Origin: Dyadobacter fermentans DSM 18053
GTDB lineage: Bacteria; Bacteroidota; Bacteroidia; Cytophagales; Spirosomataceae
Assembly: GCF_000023125.1 (NCBI RefSeq)
Contig: NC_013037.1
Coordinates: 2,666,001-2,730,000, forward strand
Direction: 5' to 3'
Length of the DNA stretch: 64,000 nucleotides
The translations under genes were made by a program, and so were the position numbers. Within the stretch, counting starts at the first letter, position 1; the number at the start of each line of letters is the position of its first letter. The notes under the pieces are model-generated. The model had not been told where the DNA came from. It saw only the letters and a list, made by a program, of their open reading frames with translations, and searched no databases. This document shows, in pieces, positions 16,283 to 25,470 of this stretch.

Positions 16283-19262
16283 TCGTGAAAGTGCTGCCCT
16301 TTCCGGGTTCACTCACGATGGAAATCGCCCCATGAATGTAATCCAGCATGGTATGAATGAGCAGGCTGCCCGTGCCGCGGTTGCCGGCCAGCCTGTCGCG
16401 GCTCATGAATTGGGTAATCTGCTCGCGGGTCAGCCCCTGCCCCGTGTCGCTGATCAAGATCTGAATGCGGCCGTTCCTTTCAGCACAGGAGAGCGTGATT
16501 TCCCCGTCAGATGTGTTCTTATTGGCATTGTCGATCAGGTTGCGGATCACTACGGAAAGAATCTGGTAATCCGAAACGCATTCGAGGTCGGTCGGGACGA
16601 TATGGAGTGTGTTTCGATTAAACTTGAAAAGCTCCTTGTATAGCGAAGCGATTTCCTCAAACAACGAATTGATCGCAAACGACATTTTGCTGATCTTGAA
16701 ACCTTCCTGCTGCGTGCCGATCCACATAAAAAACTGTTCGGTGAATCCCAGAAGATTTTGCGTGCCGAGGTGAAGATCCGACAGGTAAGCGTCAAGATCC
16801 GAGGGTGTGAGGCGTGTGTGGTTTTTCAAAAGGTTACCACTAATGAGCGAAATAAACCGCAGCGGCGAGCGCATATCATGCAGCACCATCGTAATGACGT
16901 GGTCCTTGAACCGGTTGCTTTCCAACAACGCCATTTCGGACCGCGCCAGGTCATCGACGGCGTTTTTCAGCTCCTCAGTCCGTTCCGAAATCACCTTTTC
17001 CAGCTGCTGCGCCTCCGTTTCGAGCTTTACCAGCCTTCTTTTAAACAACATATAACCCATGCAGATCGAAACGCAGATGCATAGCGCGTAAAACCACCAG
17101 GTGTTGTAAAACCAGGGCTGTACTTCCACGGACAATTCGAAACCGCCGGCGTTGTCGGCCGCGGGCGCGCCGTTCCGCCGCACCACGAGCTTGTAGTAGC
17201 CCGCCGGAAGGCTGTTAATCATCACCTGGCCGTTTTTTTCGACCTTTCGCCAGTCGGCATCCAGCCCGGCAACCTGGTATTCCAGATCGAGGTTGGCCGG
17301 ATTGCCGAAATAAGGCGATGAAACCTGAACGGAAAGGCGTTTGAAATCGGGCGGGAGAATAAGACCCTTTTCCTGCGGCTGGACCAACCGACCGCTCACG
17401 GCGAGGCTGTCGGCGAAAATGCCGCGTGCAGGGTAATAGGGTTTCAGTTTATTAGGGTAAAACCAAACCAGTCCTTTCATCGACGGGAGCGATAACAGGC
17501 TGTCTTTTAACCACACATAGGAAGGATCGCAGCCCCCGTTGAACTCGTTCGTAGGCAGGCCGTCGGTCCGGTCGAAGCGAAAAAAGTTGACCGCATCCGA
17601 TTTACCCACAGCGAATGTAGTAAGCTCGCCTTTGCGGACTTTGAACAGCCCGTTGTTCGTAGGCAGCCAGAAAAACCCGAGGCCGTCCTCGATAAATGAA
17701 TGCACGATTTTGAGTGCTTGCCGCGGGCCGAGGGGCATGCGGTAGAGCTTGTTGTTTTGGAACAGGTAAAACCCCTGTCCGTAAGTCGAGATCCAAATCT
17801 TGTCCGCATCGGCATACACCGTCCTGATCTGCATGGAATCCAACACCGATTTGTAGATTCGGTTCAGTTGATAGTCATACCATTTCAACCCCTTCTCCGT
17901 ACAGACCAGGAAGTGCCCCGACCGTAATTTCCTGACAAACAAAATCCCCGCACGTTCCGGAAACGCCTTGAAACCGCCGAGCTTGCCATTCACGAGCATG
18001 GCAAAACCCCGGTCGGTAGCAATGTAAAACCGCCCCTCGCCATCGTCATCCATATGCATAACCTTGTACACCGGCGCTATGGCGGATGAAGTGGCCTTCG
18101 CAATGTCGAGCTTCCGCAACTGGTATCCCTGCTCGTAGTACAATTGTCCGTCGCCACCGGCAAAAAGCCACGGGCCCAGGCCGACATCGATAGGCAACTT
18201 TCGGGCCGGCCGGGAGACGGATACAAGCATGTTTTTGACAACCAGCTGGTCGTCGGCCACCTTCGCCTGTGCATAAAGGCTTTGTTCGAGGGCGGGCGAA
18301 AGTGAGGGCGGCGTGAAAAATGGATTTTTCTGCACGACAAACAGGCCGTCCGATGACGAGCCGAGGTAAAACATTCCCTGCCCGGACTGGTAGGCTACCG
18401 CAGATAAAAAAGGCACGCGCAGTCCCTGTAATGCAATTTCAGAATCGAGCTGTCCATTTCGGAGCAGTACTTTGTAAAGACTCGTACCTGCGTATACGTA
18501 AAGGCCGTCGGCGCTGGAATAAAGCTGGAAATCGCCCGAAATGAACCGGGCGTCCGAAGCGAGCGGCCCGCGTATCGAGGCGTAACCAGGCAGCAGCCGG
18601 CCATTTTTCCACGCCTCCACGCGGTTGCCCGGCATGATGCAGGCCAGGAACTGCCGTGCGAAAACGGCATATTGTGGTTTCCGGCCCGTGTAATCCCTGA
18701 TTTTGACAGGCGCTGCGAGCCCGGCCGACAAATACATCAGACTGCGCTCATTCCTGAGGTAAATCTCGCGGTCCGACACACTCGACGAAAACAGGAACGG
18801 GTTCTGGCCCAGCTGGTTGTAAAACGCCGCCAGCTTGCGCAGCATGGTTTTATTGCTCACCGCCACCCCTTGCGCGCCCACATGCACCGACCATTCGGGC
18901 AGCAGCACCGGGGCAGGCGCCGCATACTTGCCCGAAACGGCTATTTTGATGATCTGCCCGCCGTATAGCCGCGCGTAGAGCGTTCCGCGTGCATCGGCCG
19001 TGAGCCCTTCCACCCTCGCCGACTTCAATCCCGGCAGCTGGGATGTGTCGTAGGTCACAAAATGCTGCCCGTCGTAGCGCACCAGGCCCATTTCAGTGGC
19101 CAGCCAGCAGTACCCCCATTCATCGAACGCGATGTCCTTCACGCTGTTTTGCGGGAGTCCGTTGTCGGTATTGTATTGAGTGGTAATCAGCCGCGCCTGT
19201 TGCGCAGCCGCGGGGAGGCCACGCAAAGCGAGCGCAATCAACGCGACCAGGAGGACTCTCAT
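16215..19262 (-). CDS. Two-component-system sensor histidine kinase with periplasmic propeller sensor
   Basis: About 1015 residues if started at ATG 19262, which gives a clean signal peptide (MRVLLVALIALALRGLPAAA); another ATG at 19322 would add 20 residues. The N-terminal about 650 residues carry repeated propeller-type segments (for example DNGLPQNSVKDIAFDEWGYC), followed by a Y_Y_Y-like Ig domain (LEYQVAGLDADWRK) and one transmembrane helix (about 745-765). The cytoplasmic kinase has the phospho-accepting His795 in HDMRSPLRF, an N box at NLIDNAN and a G1 box DTGQG. There is no fused receiver or AraC domain, unlike many Bacteroidota hybrid kinases, so it needs a separate response regulator. 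The convergent, overlapping 15632-16282 gene fits. Confidence 0.9.
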   Translation of the reverse strand: MRVLLVALIALALRGLPAAAQQARLITTQYNTDNGLPQNSVKDIAFDEWGYCWLATEMGLVRYDGQHFVTYDTSQLPGLKSARVEGLTADARGTLYARLYGGQIIKIAVSGKYAAPAPVLLPEWSVHVGAQGVAVSNKTMLRKLAAFYNQLGQNPFLFSSSVSDREIYLRNERSLMYLSAGLAAPVKIRDYTGRKPQYAVFARQFLACIMPGNRVEAWKNGRLLPGYASIRGPLASDARFISGDFQLYSSADGLYVYAGTSLYKVLLRNGQLDSEIALQGLRVPFLSAVAYQSGQGMFYLGSSSDGLFVVQKNPFFTPPSLSPALEQSLYAQAKVADDQLVVKNMLVSVSRPARKLPIDVGLGPWLFAGGDGQLYYEQGYQLRKLDIAKATSSAIAPVYKVMHMDDDGEGRFYIATDRGFAMLVNGKLGGFKAFPERAGILFVRKLRSGHFLVCTEKGLKWYDYQLNRIYKSVLDSMQIRTVYADADKIWISTYGQGFYLFQNNKLYRMPLGPRQALKIVHSFIEDGLGFFWLPTNNGLFKVRKGELTTFAVGKSDAVNFFRFDRTDGLPTNEFNGGCDPSYVWLKDSLLSLPSMKGLVWFYPNKLKPYYPARGIFADSLAVSGRLVQPQEKGLILPPDFKRLSVQVSSPYFGNPANLDLEYQVAGLDADWRKVEKNGQVMINSLPAGYYKLVVRRNGAPAADNAGGFELSVEVQPWFYNTWWFYALCICVSICMGYMLFKRRLVKLETEAQQLEKVISERTEELKNAVDDLARSEMALLESNRFKDHVITMVLHDMRSPLRFISLISGNLLKNHTRLTPSDLDAYLSDLHLGTQNLLGFTEQFFMWIGTQQEGFKISKMSFAINSLFEEIASLYKELFKFNRNTLHIVPTDLECVSDYQILSVVIRNLIDNANKNTSDGEITLSCAERNGRIQILISDTGQGLTREQITQFMSRDRLAGNRGTGSLLIHTMLDYIHGAISIVSEPGKGSTFTISLQNLRQSDTAAPGGSIQGGS

Positions 19263-19454
19263 GAGGATGCTATTACGGACCGGGACTTTTTGCTGTTTTG
19301 AATTTACTAAATTATGCGACATCAAAACATCTACTTCTTTGTGTGTAAGAAGTACTACGATTGCGCTGATGGATGCCCGATGCCCTGTGGCAGCTTCATG
19401 GCCGGAAGCGGCGGCACGCATTTTGTACGTATATAGGCAAAACAATGCATTGCT

Positions 19455-20153
19455 ATGCCTGAAATGCCCGATTGGAGACAAATCCTCATGCACGACCACC
19501 CCTTCACATTCCTGCTGGAAGTGGTGTTGAGGACCATTATCATGTTTGTGATTATTCTGGTGGCGCTGCGGGCGTCCGGAAAGCGGGGAATCAAACAGCT
19601 TTCCGTGTTCGAGCTCGTGCTTATTATCGGACTGGGTTCCGCCGCGGGCGACCCGATGTTTTATGAAGACGTGGGCATTTTACCCGCATTCGTCGTTTTT
19701 CTGGTGGTGATCAGCTTATACACGTTCGTCACCCGGCTTTCCGACCGTTTTGTAAAAGTGGAAAAAGTGCTGGAAGGCGAGCCGCTGTACGTGATCCGCG
19801 ACGGGAAGCTGCTCCCGGATGCGTTTCGTGAATCGGGGCTGTCGCAGGATGAATTTTTCGCCGCACTCCGGTTGAGCCATGTGGAGCACCTGGGCCAGGT
19901 GCGCACCGTGCTCATCGAAACGTCGGGCGAGTTCAGCATTCTTTTTTATGCCGATGACGAGGTACGGCACGGCCTGCCGATTTTCCCCGATGACCTGAAA
20001 CGCAAGCTTACCGGCAACGAAACGTGCGATCACATCGCGTGCACCAAATGCGGCGGCACCCGCAACCGCAATGGACTCGAAAAGCTACCAACCTGCCCGC
20101 AATGCGAGGTCCACGAATGGGTGGAAGCATCGGCCACCAGGCGCATTTCGTGA
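19455..20153 (+). CDS. DUF421 (YetF/YcaP-like) membrane protein with a C-terminal zinc ribbon
   Basis: 232 residues. Three transmembrane helices in the first about 95 residues (TIIMFVIILVALRASGKRGI; VFELVLIIGLGSAAGDPM; AFVVFLVVISLYTF) are followed by the compact cytoplasmic beta-rich DUF421 domain (GEPLYVIRDGKLLPDAFRES). The tail is unusual: C191, C196, C199, C214 and C217 form two CxxC-type knuckles characteristic of a rubredoxin-like zinc ribbon, which the basic family does not require. Function is unknown; DUF421 proteins are often linked to membrane stress. It is transcribed away from the sensor kinase and convergent with the 80-residue gene that follows. Confidence 0.82.
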   Translation: MPEMPDWRQILMHDHPFTFLLEVVLRTIIMFVIILVALRASGKRGIKQLSVFELVLIIGLGSAAGDPMFYEDVGILPAFVVFLVVISLYTFVTRLSDRFVKVEKVLEGEPLYVIRDGKLLPDAFRESGLSQDEFFAALRLSHVEHLGQVRTVLIETSGEFSILFYADDEVRHGLPIFPDDLKRKLTGNETCDHIACTKCGGTRNRNGLEKLPTCPQCEVHEWVEASATRRIS

Positions 20154-20207
20154 TAAGTAACTGAATGACAAGCAGATTGTCGGTAGCCGGATAGCGCGAA
20201 CCGCCGG

Positions 20208-20450
20208 TCAGATCGGCGCGACCTCGGGCTCGTCGAGCAGCACTTCCTGGCGCGAGCGGAGCCGCTCCACCAGCGAATCGTAATGCAGCAGTCCGGCGGC
20301 TTCCACCACCAGTACGCCCACAAACTCGCGGCCACGCCCGATGACATTCAATCGCCTGATCTTCACGCCTTTCACCGATTCAACCAACGAAGTAATATGG
20401 TGCACACTGAGCGATTCCGGGTAGGTAAGTCTGAGTTGATAAGTTTTCAT
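20208..20450 (-). CDS. Small ACT-like protein of unknown function
   Basis: 80 residues with an alternating strand-helix-strand pattern (MKTYQLRLTYPESLSVHHIT, then VKGVKIRRLNVIG) that resembles a single ACT-like or MgtC-C-terminal-like beta-alpha-beta unit. There is no signal peptide and no membrane helix. It starts 25 nt after the stop of the DUF1684 gene on the same strand, so the two are probably co-transcribed. The resemblance to ACT/MgtC tails is a guess from the pattern only. Confidence 0.55.
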   Translation of the reverse strand: MKTYQLRLTYPESLSVHHITSLVESVKGVKIRRLNVIGRGREFVGVLVVEAAGLLHYDSLVERLRSRQEVLLDEPEVAPI

Positions 20451-20475
20451 ACGCCTCGTATTAGTAGTTTGTTAA

Positions 20476-21354
20476 TCAATGATCTCCATACCGCTTCTCT
20501 CCGGCCGAAACGGCCAGCGCCAGCTTGTTCTGCTTCGGGGGAAGCGGGCAGGTGGCGTAAGGCGAGAATGCGCACGGCGGGTTAATCGCCTTGTTGAAAT
20601 CGAGCCAGGCAGTGCCGTCCGGCTCCACGGAGGAGTACAGGAAGCGGCCCGAGCCGTAGGTTTCGTGCTTGTTGGTCTGGTCGGCGAAGATAATGAACAG
20701 GCTCTCCGGTTTGCCGACGGCGTCGAGGCTGTATTCGCGGCCATTCACGGTAAATACCAGCTTGCCGGGCGACACCTGGTCGTCGGTGCGGCCGGTAACG
20801 TCGGTGATGGACACAGTATGGCCTTTTGTAGGCACAAAACGCGCCTTCACACGCCAGCTTTCCTGCACGGGGTATCTTTCAATGCCTGTAAAACCTTTCA
20901 GATATTCACTTTCAAGATCGCGGAGACGGATCGCGTATCGATCGCCGCGCTTGATCACGAACCAGCGCAGTGAGCCGTGTTTGAGTGTAACGGGCTTGTC
21001 GGCGGACGAAAGGTCCAGCGCTGTAACAGGCTGATCGTCAGCGAAGATCTGCGCATCGGGCCGGGCTTTGAGTGTGATTCTATCTTTTTCCAACACAATC
21101 TCGCCCAGATGTGGCCGGCTCTTGCCCTCGGGAAACAGTATGTCGTTTTCTTCCGCACTGCCGAACGTGTTTTTGCCTTCCTTCAACCAGAACAGCCCGG
21201 CCAGGTTCAGCCAGCCCGATTCGGCTTTCAGACTTTCGATCCGCTTCTGATGCCAATCGCGGAGCTCCGCTTCGTAGGTATTGTCCAAGGCGGCAAATGC
21301 ACTCAGCAAGCACGCCACGGCCAGCCCCGATAGGTGATATACGTACCTTTTCAT
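20476..21354 (-). CDS. DUF1684-family secreted protein
   Basis: 292 residues with a signal peptide (about 1-22, ending SAFAALD). The body matches the DUF1684 layout: a helical N-terminal segment WHQKRIESLKAESGWLNLAG, the GLFWLKEGKNTFGSAEENDI region, and the conserved C-terminal NPPCAFSPYATCPLPP with two cysteines that may form a metal site or disulfide. The biochemical role of the family is not known to me. It faces the AraC-type regulator gene, with a candidate operator and a perfect -7 box in the shared intergenic region, and is followed by the 80-residue gene. Confidence 0.8.
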   Translation of the reverse strand: MKRYVYHLSGLAVACLLSAFAALDNTYEAELRDWHQKRIESLKAESGWLNLAGLFWLKEGKNTFGSAEENDILFPEGKSRPHLGEIVLEKDRITLKARPDAQIFADDQPVTALDLSSADKPVTLKHGSLRWFVIKRGDRYAIRLRDLESEYLKGFTGIERYPVQESWRVKARFVPTKGHTVSITDVTGRTDDQVSPGKLVFTVNGREYSLDAVGKPESLFIIFADQTNKHETYGSGRFLYSSVEPDGTAWLDFNKAINPPCAFSPYATCPLPPKQNKLALAVSAGEKRYGDH

Positions 21355-21389
21355 GTTAGGTATGATAATTAATGGTGGTGGCTGGTGTA

Positions 21390-21432
21390 CAAATTTAATT
21401 AAACTATTTAGTCTACCAATTTAATAGTTTAA
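21390..21432. promoter_or_regulatory. -7 box and inverted repeat between DUF1684 and AraC genes
   Basis: On the minus strand 21397-21390 reads TAAATTTG, a perfect TAnnTTTG box 36 nt upstream of the DUF1684 start. Adjacent to it, TTAAACTATT (21399-21408) and AATAGTTTAA (21423-21432) form a perfect 10-bp inverted repeat with a 14-bp spacer, placed over the expected -33 region. The AraC-type protein encoded divergently is the natural candidate to bind it. Confidence 0.55.
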
Positions 21433-21550
21433 AATTTTGCTAAAATATTTCGATGTACGCATTCCGGATGTCCTTCCCTGAAAAATCCGTCGGTTGACCT
21501 TACAATAAGAACCGGGAACCCGCTAGCGGCATTTTTTGTAATTTCAACTT

Positions 21551-22399
21551 ATGAATACAAAGACGGCGTTTCCGACCCTGGGCATCGATGCTTTCGACTC
21601 TTCCGCGGAGGCGGTTTATAAGTTGCTACGCCATGAGGTGGATGGTAAAAGTCGGATCGAGAAGCCGCATAAGCATGATTTCTTCATGCTTTTTGTCGTA
21701 GCCAAAGGCAGCGGCACGCATTCCATCGATTTTGCCGACTACGCTGTTGGCGATCACCAGGTGCATTTGCTGTTCCCGGGCCAGGTGCACCGCTGGGAGC
21801 TGGAGGAGAATACGTCGGGTTTTCAACTGATGGTCGGCCGGCGTGCATTCGAGGCGTCTTCCAATTTTCTCAGGCTGTCGTTTATATTGTACCGGAACCA
21901 CCAGGTGATCGACCTTCCCGTCGCGGTATTCCAGGCCCTTTGCTACGAACTCGAAGCGCTGGAACGCGAACTGGCCGCACCGGCCGTGGACTGGGATATG
22001 GTACAACTTCGGAGCCGCGTGGCGCTGCAACTGGTAAGCCGCGAAGCCGAGCGCATTTACGAAGATATCGGCACCTACCGCACCAACCCGATCCTTTTCC
22101 GCTACCATGCATTGATCGATATCCATTTCAAGGCCCATAAGACGGTGGCCTTCTACGCCGACCAGCTGAACATCTCCCCCAACTACCTTAATATCCTCTG
22201 CAAAAGGCATTTGCATGTACCAGCCACGTTTCTCATCCACAACCGCGTGGGACTCGAAGCGAAGCGGCTTCTACTCGTATCGGCGCAATCGGCGAAAGAG
22301 ATCGCATTCGAACTTGGTTTCAGCGACCTTCCTCATTTTTCCAACTTCTTTAAGGCGCAGACAGGCCTCTCGCCCCGGGCGTTTCGCAATTCGTTATAA
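21551..22399 (+). CDS. AraC-family transcriptional regulator with cupin sensor
   Basis: 282 residues. The N-terminal half begins with a cupin-like barrel (KPHKHDFFMLFVVAKGSGTH, residues about 38-60; HLLFPGQVHRWE). The C-terminal about 95 residues carry two helix-turn-helix motifs: DQLNISPNYLNILCKRH and the conserved second HTH SAKEIAFELGFSDLPHFSNF followed by GLSPRAFRNS. It is divergent from the DUF1684 gene and upstream of the CodA-like amidohydrolase (82 nt away, with its own -7 box), either of which could be its target. The ligand is unknown; histidines in the barrel suggest a small polar effector or metal. Confidence 0.9.
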   Translation: MNTKTAFPTLGIDAFDSSAEAVYKLLRHEVDGKSRIEKPHKHDFFMLFVVAKGSGTHSIDFADYAVGDHQVHLLFPGQVHRWELEENTSGFQLMVGRRAFEASSNFLRLSFILYRNHQVIDLPVAVFQALCYELEALERELAAPAVDWDMVQLRSRVALQLVSREAERIYEDIGTYRTNPILFRYHALIDIHFKAHKTVAFYADQLNISPNYLNILCKRHLHVPATFLIHNRVGLEAKRLLLVSAQSAKEIAFELGFSDLPHFSNFFKAQTGLSPRAFRNSL

Positions 22400-22451
22400 A
22401 TCCTACAAGTTATGGGATAAATAGCGCATCGTAAGGGAACGCCGGCGCGGT

Positions 22452-22459
22452 TACCTTTG
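22452..22459 (+). promoter_or_regulatory. -7 box TACCTTTG of the amidohydrolase gene
   Basis: Perfect TAnnTTTG match 22 nt before the ATG at 22482, suggesting that the amidohydrolase is transcribed separately from the AraC gene. Confidence 0.45.
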
Positions 22460-22481
22460 CAAAAACCTTAATCCCAGACAA

Positions 22482-23819
22482 ATGGAATCCATTTCGCGCA
22501 AAACGTTCATCCAGAGCTCCGGCCTGTTGCTGGCGGGTGAAATACTCGTTAAAAAAAATGCAGCAAAAGCCTCGGACGCCCCGCGATCCGGGCAGCCGGC
22601 CGCAAATGCCGCGAAAAAGTCGACGCTCAAAAACGTTCGGCTCGAAACGGGTTTTGTGTATGAGGATGAAGAGGTAATTGCCACCGAAACCGGCCTTTTC
22701 AGGGTCGAGATCGAGGATGGCAAGATCAAAGCCGTGCTGCCCAACGACCCCAAAGCCGACGCTACCGATGCCAAAGGACAGCTCATGCTGCCGGCGTTCA
22801 GGGATATGCACATTCATTTGGACAAAACATTCTACGGCGGACCGTGGAAAGCCCGGCTGGCCAGGAACCGGTCGGTGAAAGACATGATCGCGTTCGAGCA
22901 GAAAAACCTGCCCGAACTCTTGAAAACATCGACCTACCGCGCCGAGAAGATCATCGAACTGCTGCAATCGAAGGGAACAAACTTCGCCAGAAGCCATGTG
23001 AATATCGAACCGACTTCAAAGCTGGATTCGCTGAAAAACCTTCAAAAAGCGATTGAAAACAAAAAGAATACCTTTGGAACGGAGCTGGTTGCATTTCCCC
23101 AGCACGGCGTTTTCTACTCGCATTCCGAACAATTGATGAAAGAAGCCGCCGCCATGGATATTGATTTTATCGGCGGTCTCGACCCGAATGCGATCGACGG
23201 CAGCGTGGAGAAGCAGATCGACTTCATCGTGCAGCTCGCCCTCGACCACGGCAAGGGCATTGATATTCACCTCCACGAAGGCGGCGAGCCGGGCCTGCGA
23301 ACGGTCGAATACCTTACGCGGAAAGTGGAAGAAAACCCCGCACTGGCAGGCAAAACGTTCCTCAGCCATTGCTTCGTGCTCGCCCGGCTCGACAAGCCCC
23401 AGTTGGAAAAAACTGCCGAAAGGCTCGCTCACGCACGTGTAGGCGTGATTTCCACCATCCCTTTTGGCAGCACGATTATGCCGATTCCGACGCTGTACCG
23501 CTACGGTGTGAATGTCATGACCGGCAACGACAGCATTGTGGATCACTGGAATACCTTTGGCTCGGGAAGCGTGCTGCAAAAAGCGAATATGATGGCGCAG
23601 CTCTACGGCCAGTCGACCGAGCGGGAGCTATCGCGCTGCCTGAAATTGGCTACCTGCGACACCCTGCCGCTCGACGACAACGGAAAACAGCAATGGCCCA
23701 AAGCCGGTGATGAGGCCAGCGTGGTGCTGCTCGAAGCGAGCTGCTCTGCCGAAGCCGTGGCGCGCATTTCACCCGTAAAAGGCCTGATACACCGTGGAAA
23801 CGTTGTTTTTCACAGCTAG
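22482..23819 (+). CDS. CodA-like amidohydrolase with Tat-type signal
   Basis: 445 residues. The N-terminus has a twin-arginine-like motif (SRKTFIQ with RK instead of RR) and a hydrophobic stretch, so export is possible. The catalytic barrel resembles cytosine deaminase: metal ligands H110/H112 (DMHIHLDKT), SHVNIE near 171-176, H263/H265 with acid E266 (DIHLHEG), H296 (FLSHC) and D350 (TGNDSIVD). Substrates of this branch are cyclic amides or aminated heterocycles, and a periplasmic location would differ from cytosolic CodA. It has its own promoter and follows the AraC regulator. An RK pair lowers Tat certainty. Confidence 0.85.
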   Translation: MESISRKTFIQSSGLLLAGEILVKKNAAKASDAPRSGQPAANAAKKSTLKNVRLETGFVYEDEEVIATETGLFRVEIEDGKIKAVLPNDPKADATDAKGQLMLPAFRDMHIHLDKTFYGGPWKARLARNRSVKDMIAFEQKNLPELLKTSTYRAEKIIELLQSKGTNFARSHVNIEPTSKLDSLKNLQKAIENKKNTFGTELVAFPQHGVFYSHSEQLMKEAAAMDIDFIGGLDPNAIDGSVEKQIDFIVQLALDHGKGIDIHLHEGGEPGLRTVEYLTRKVEENPALAGKTFLSHCFVLARLDKPQLEKTAERLAHARVGVISTIPFGSTIMPIPTLYRYGVNVMTGNDSIVDHWNTFGSGSVLQKANMMAQLYGQSTERELSRCLKLATCDTLPLDDNGKQQWPKAGDEASVVLLEASCSAEAVARISPVKGLIHRGNVVFHS

Positions 23820-23957
23820 CAATTGTACTATTGCGGCCGTAATTTGGTGAATATTAACCACTTCATTACCTATTTTAGCAGATCGCGCGCAAGATCGGGC
23901 AAGTGAGCGGGAAACGGCATATTTTGCAATATCAATCCTGAACTCAGTCAACCGGTC

Positions 23958-25286
23958 ATGAAACGCTATCGCGCCCTGCTCCTCGCCCTTGTCGGCATTC
24001 TCGCCGTTTCCCATGTGCGCACACTTGCGCAAACGAAGGAACTTTCCATTCCCGCCAAAGTCATGCGTGTGCCCGATGGCAACGATTATAACAGTGAAGC
24101 AAGCGAGTTTAGCTACAAGCGCATGGTGCAGTCGGACAACATCGCGATTTTCTGGCACAAAGAATTCGGGCAAGACCCTATGGCCAATCCCGACACCACG
24201 AAGCGCTTCGATGTGCATAGTGCATTGCGGGAATGCGAGCGGTTTTACGATTTTTATGTGAACGACCTGAAACTCGTTCAGAAAGGCCGATCACTCACCG
24301 ATAAATACAAGATGATCCTCTACGTGATCGGCGGTAAGGAACAAACCGCATTCGGCGGAGGCGTCGAAAACAAGATCGGTATCCTGTGGACGCCCGCCGT
24401 GAGGATGGCCAAAGCGCCATATGGGGCGCTCGCGCATGAGCTGGGGCACGCGTTCCAGTATATGTCGCGGTCGGATGCGCAAGCGGGCCCACGCGGGCCG
24501 GTGATGGAAATGTCCGCGCAGTATATGCTCTGGCAGGTGTATCCCGAATGGATGACTTTCGAGAACTACCATTTTGTGAGTTACCTCAAAAAAACTCATT
24601 TCGCATTCCTGCATCCGCAGAACATGTACCACTCGCCATACGTGCTCGAATACTGGTCGGAAAAGCATGGCAAAGCGTTTTTCGGCACATTATGCCGCTC
24701 CACGCAGGAAGGTGAAGATCCCGTGATGACCTACAAGCGGCTCAATAACCTCACCCAGGAAGCATTCAACGACGAAATGTTCGACGCGGCCGCACGGTTT
24801 ATGACCTGGGACCTCAAACGCATCGGGCAAGTGGCTGCGCCTTATGCCAATAAACATACAACCCAACTTACCGCAGCCGCAAATGGCTGGTACCAGGTCG
24901 ATTCGCTCAACTGCCCGCAAAACTACGGCTACAACGGCATTGGTCTGGCCGTACCCGCGGCAGGCACCACGGTAACCGTCGATTTCGAAGGCATTGCCGG
25001 GGCGAAAGGGTACAGTGATGTTAAAACCGACAAAGCCGGCTGGCGCTACGGATTGGTTGCCCACACCAAAAACGGAAAGCGGCTCTACGGGAAAATGGCC
25101 CGCGATGCACGGGGAAAGGCTACCATCAAAATCCCGAAGGACACACAGCACCTTTGGCTGGTGGTGAGCGGCGCCCCTGCCGAGCATTGGCCGGTCGCAT
25201 TCGGCAGGCAGGCCGCCCAGCAAAAGGAAGAGCAATGGCCGTACAAAATCAAGCTCACCGGCACTTCGTTGGCAGCAAAAAACTGA
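23958..25286 (+). CDS. Secreted DUF6055-like zinc metalloprotease
   Basis: 442 residues with a signal peptide of about 24 residues ending LAQTK. The middle region resembles DUF6055 proteins: SDNIAIFWHKEFGQDP, then GGGVENKIGILWTPA and the HExxH motif HELGH at 160-164, with further conserved acidic and Tyr-rich segments (EMSAQYMLWQVYPEWMTF). The C-terminal about 130 residues form a beta-rich accessory domain. It probably acts on extracellular or periplasmic peptides. The third zinc ligand cannot be assigned from motif inspection. It is monocistronic by spacing, with no clear promoter motif. Confidence 0.7.
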   Translation: MKRYRALLLALVGILAVSHVRTLAQTKELSIPAKVMRVPDGNDYNSEASEFSYKRMVQSDNIAIFWHKEFGQDPMANPDTTKRFDVHSALRECERFYDFYVNDLKLVQKGRSLTDKYKMILYVIGGKEQTAFGGGVENKIGILWTPAVRMAKAPYGALAHELGHAFQYMSRSDAQAGPRGPVMEMSAQYMLWQVYPEWMTFENYHFVSYLKKTHFAFLHPQNMYHSPYVLEYWSEKHGKAFFGTLCRSTQEGEDPVMTYKRLNNLTQEAFNDEMFDAAARFMTWDLKRIGQVAAPYANKHTTQLTAAANGWYQVDSLNCPQNYGYNGIGLAVPAAGTTVTVDFEGIAGAKGYSDVKTDKAGWRYGLVAHTKNGKRLYGKMARDARGKATIKIPKDTQHLWLVVSGAPAEHWPVAFGRQAAQQKEEQWPYKIKLTGTSLAAKN

Positions 25287-25371
25287 CCCCGGCGCAAGCC
25301 GCGGCATAGCGGTAGTCACACCGGTTTAAAGCGGAAAAACACAGGCAGACCTGCACCGAAACATACCGAAT

Positions 25372-25379
25372 TACTTTTG
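25372..25379 (+). promoter_or_regulatory. -7 box TACTTTTG of the lipoprotein-antiporter operon
   Basis: Perfect TAnnTTTG box about 90 nt upstream of the start at 25471. Confidence 0.4.
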
Positions 25380-25470
25380 GTACTAAGGAATGGTTTGTTA
25401 TCTTACGGCGAATAGATGATCCAGTCACGTGCGGGCCGGCCCGTCGCCGTTCCGCTAAAACCCGCGCCCT

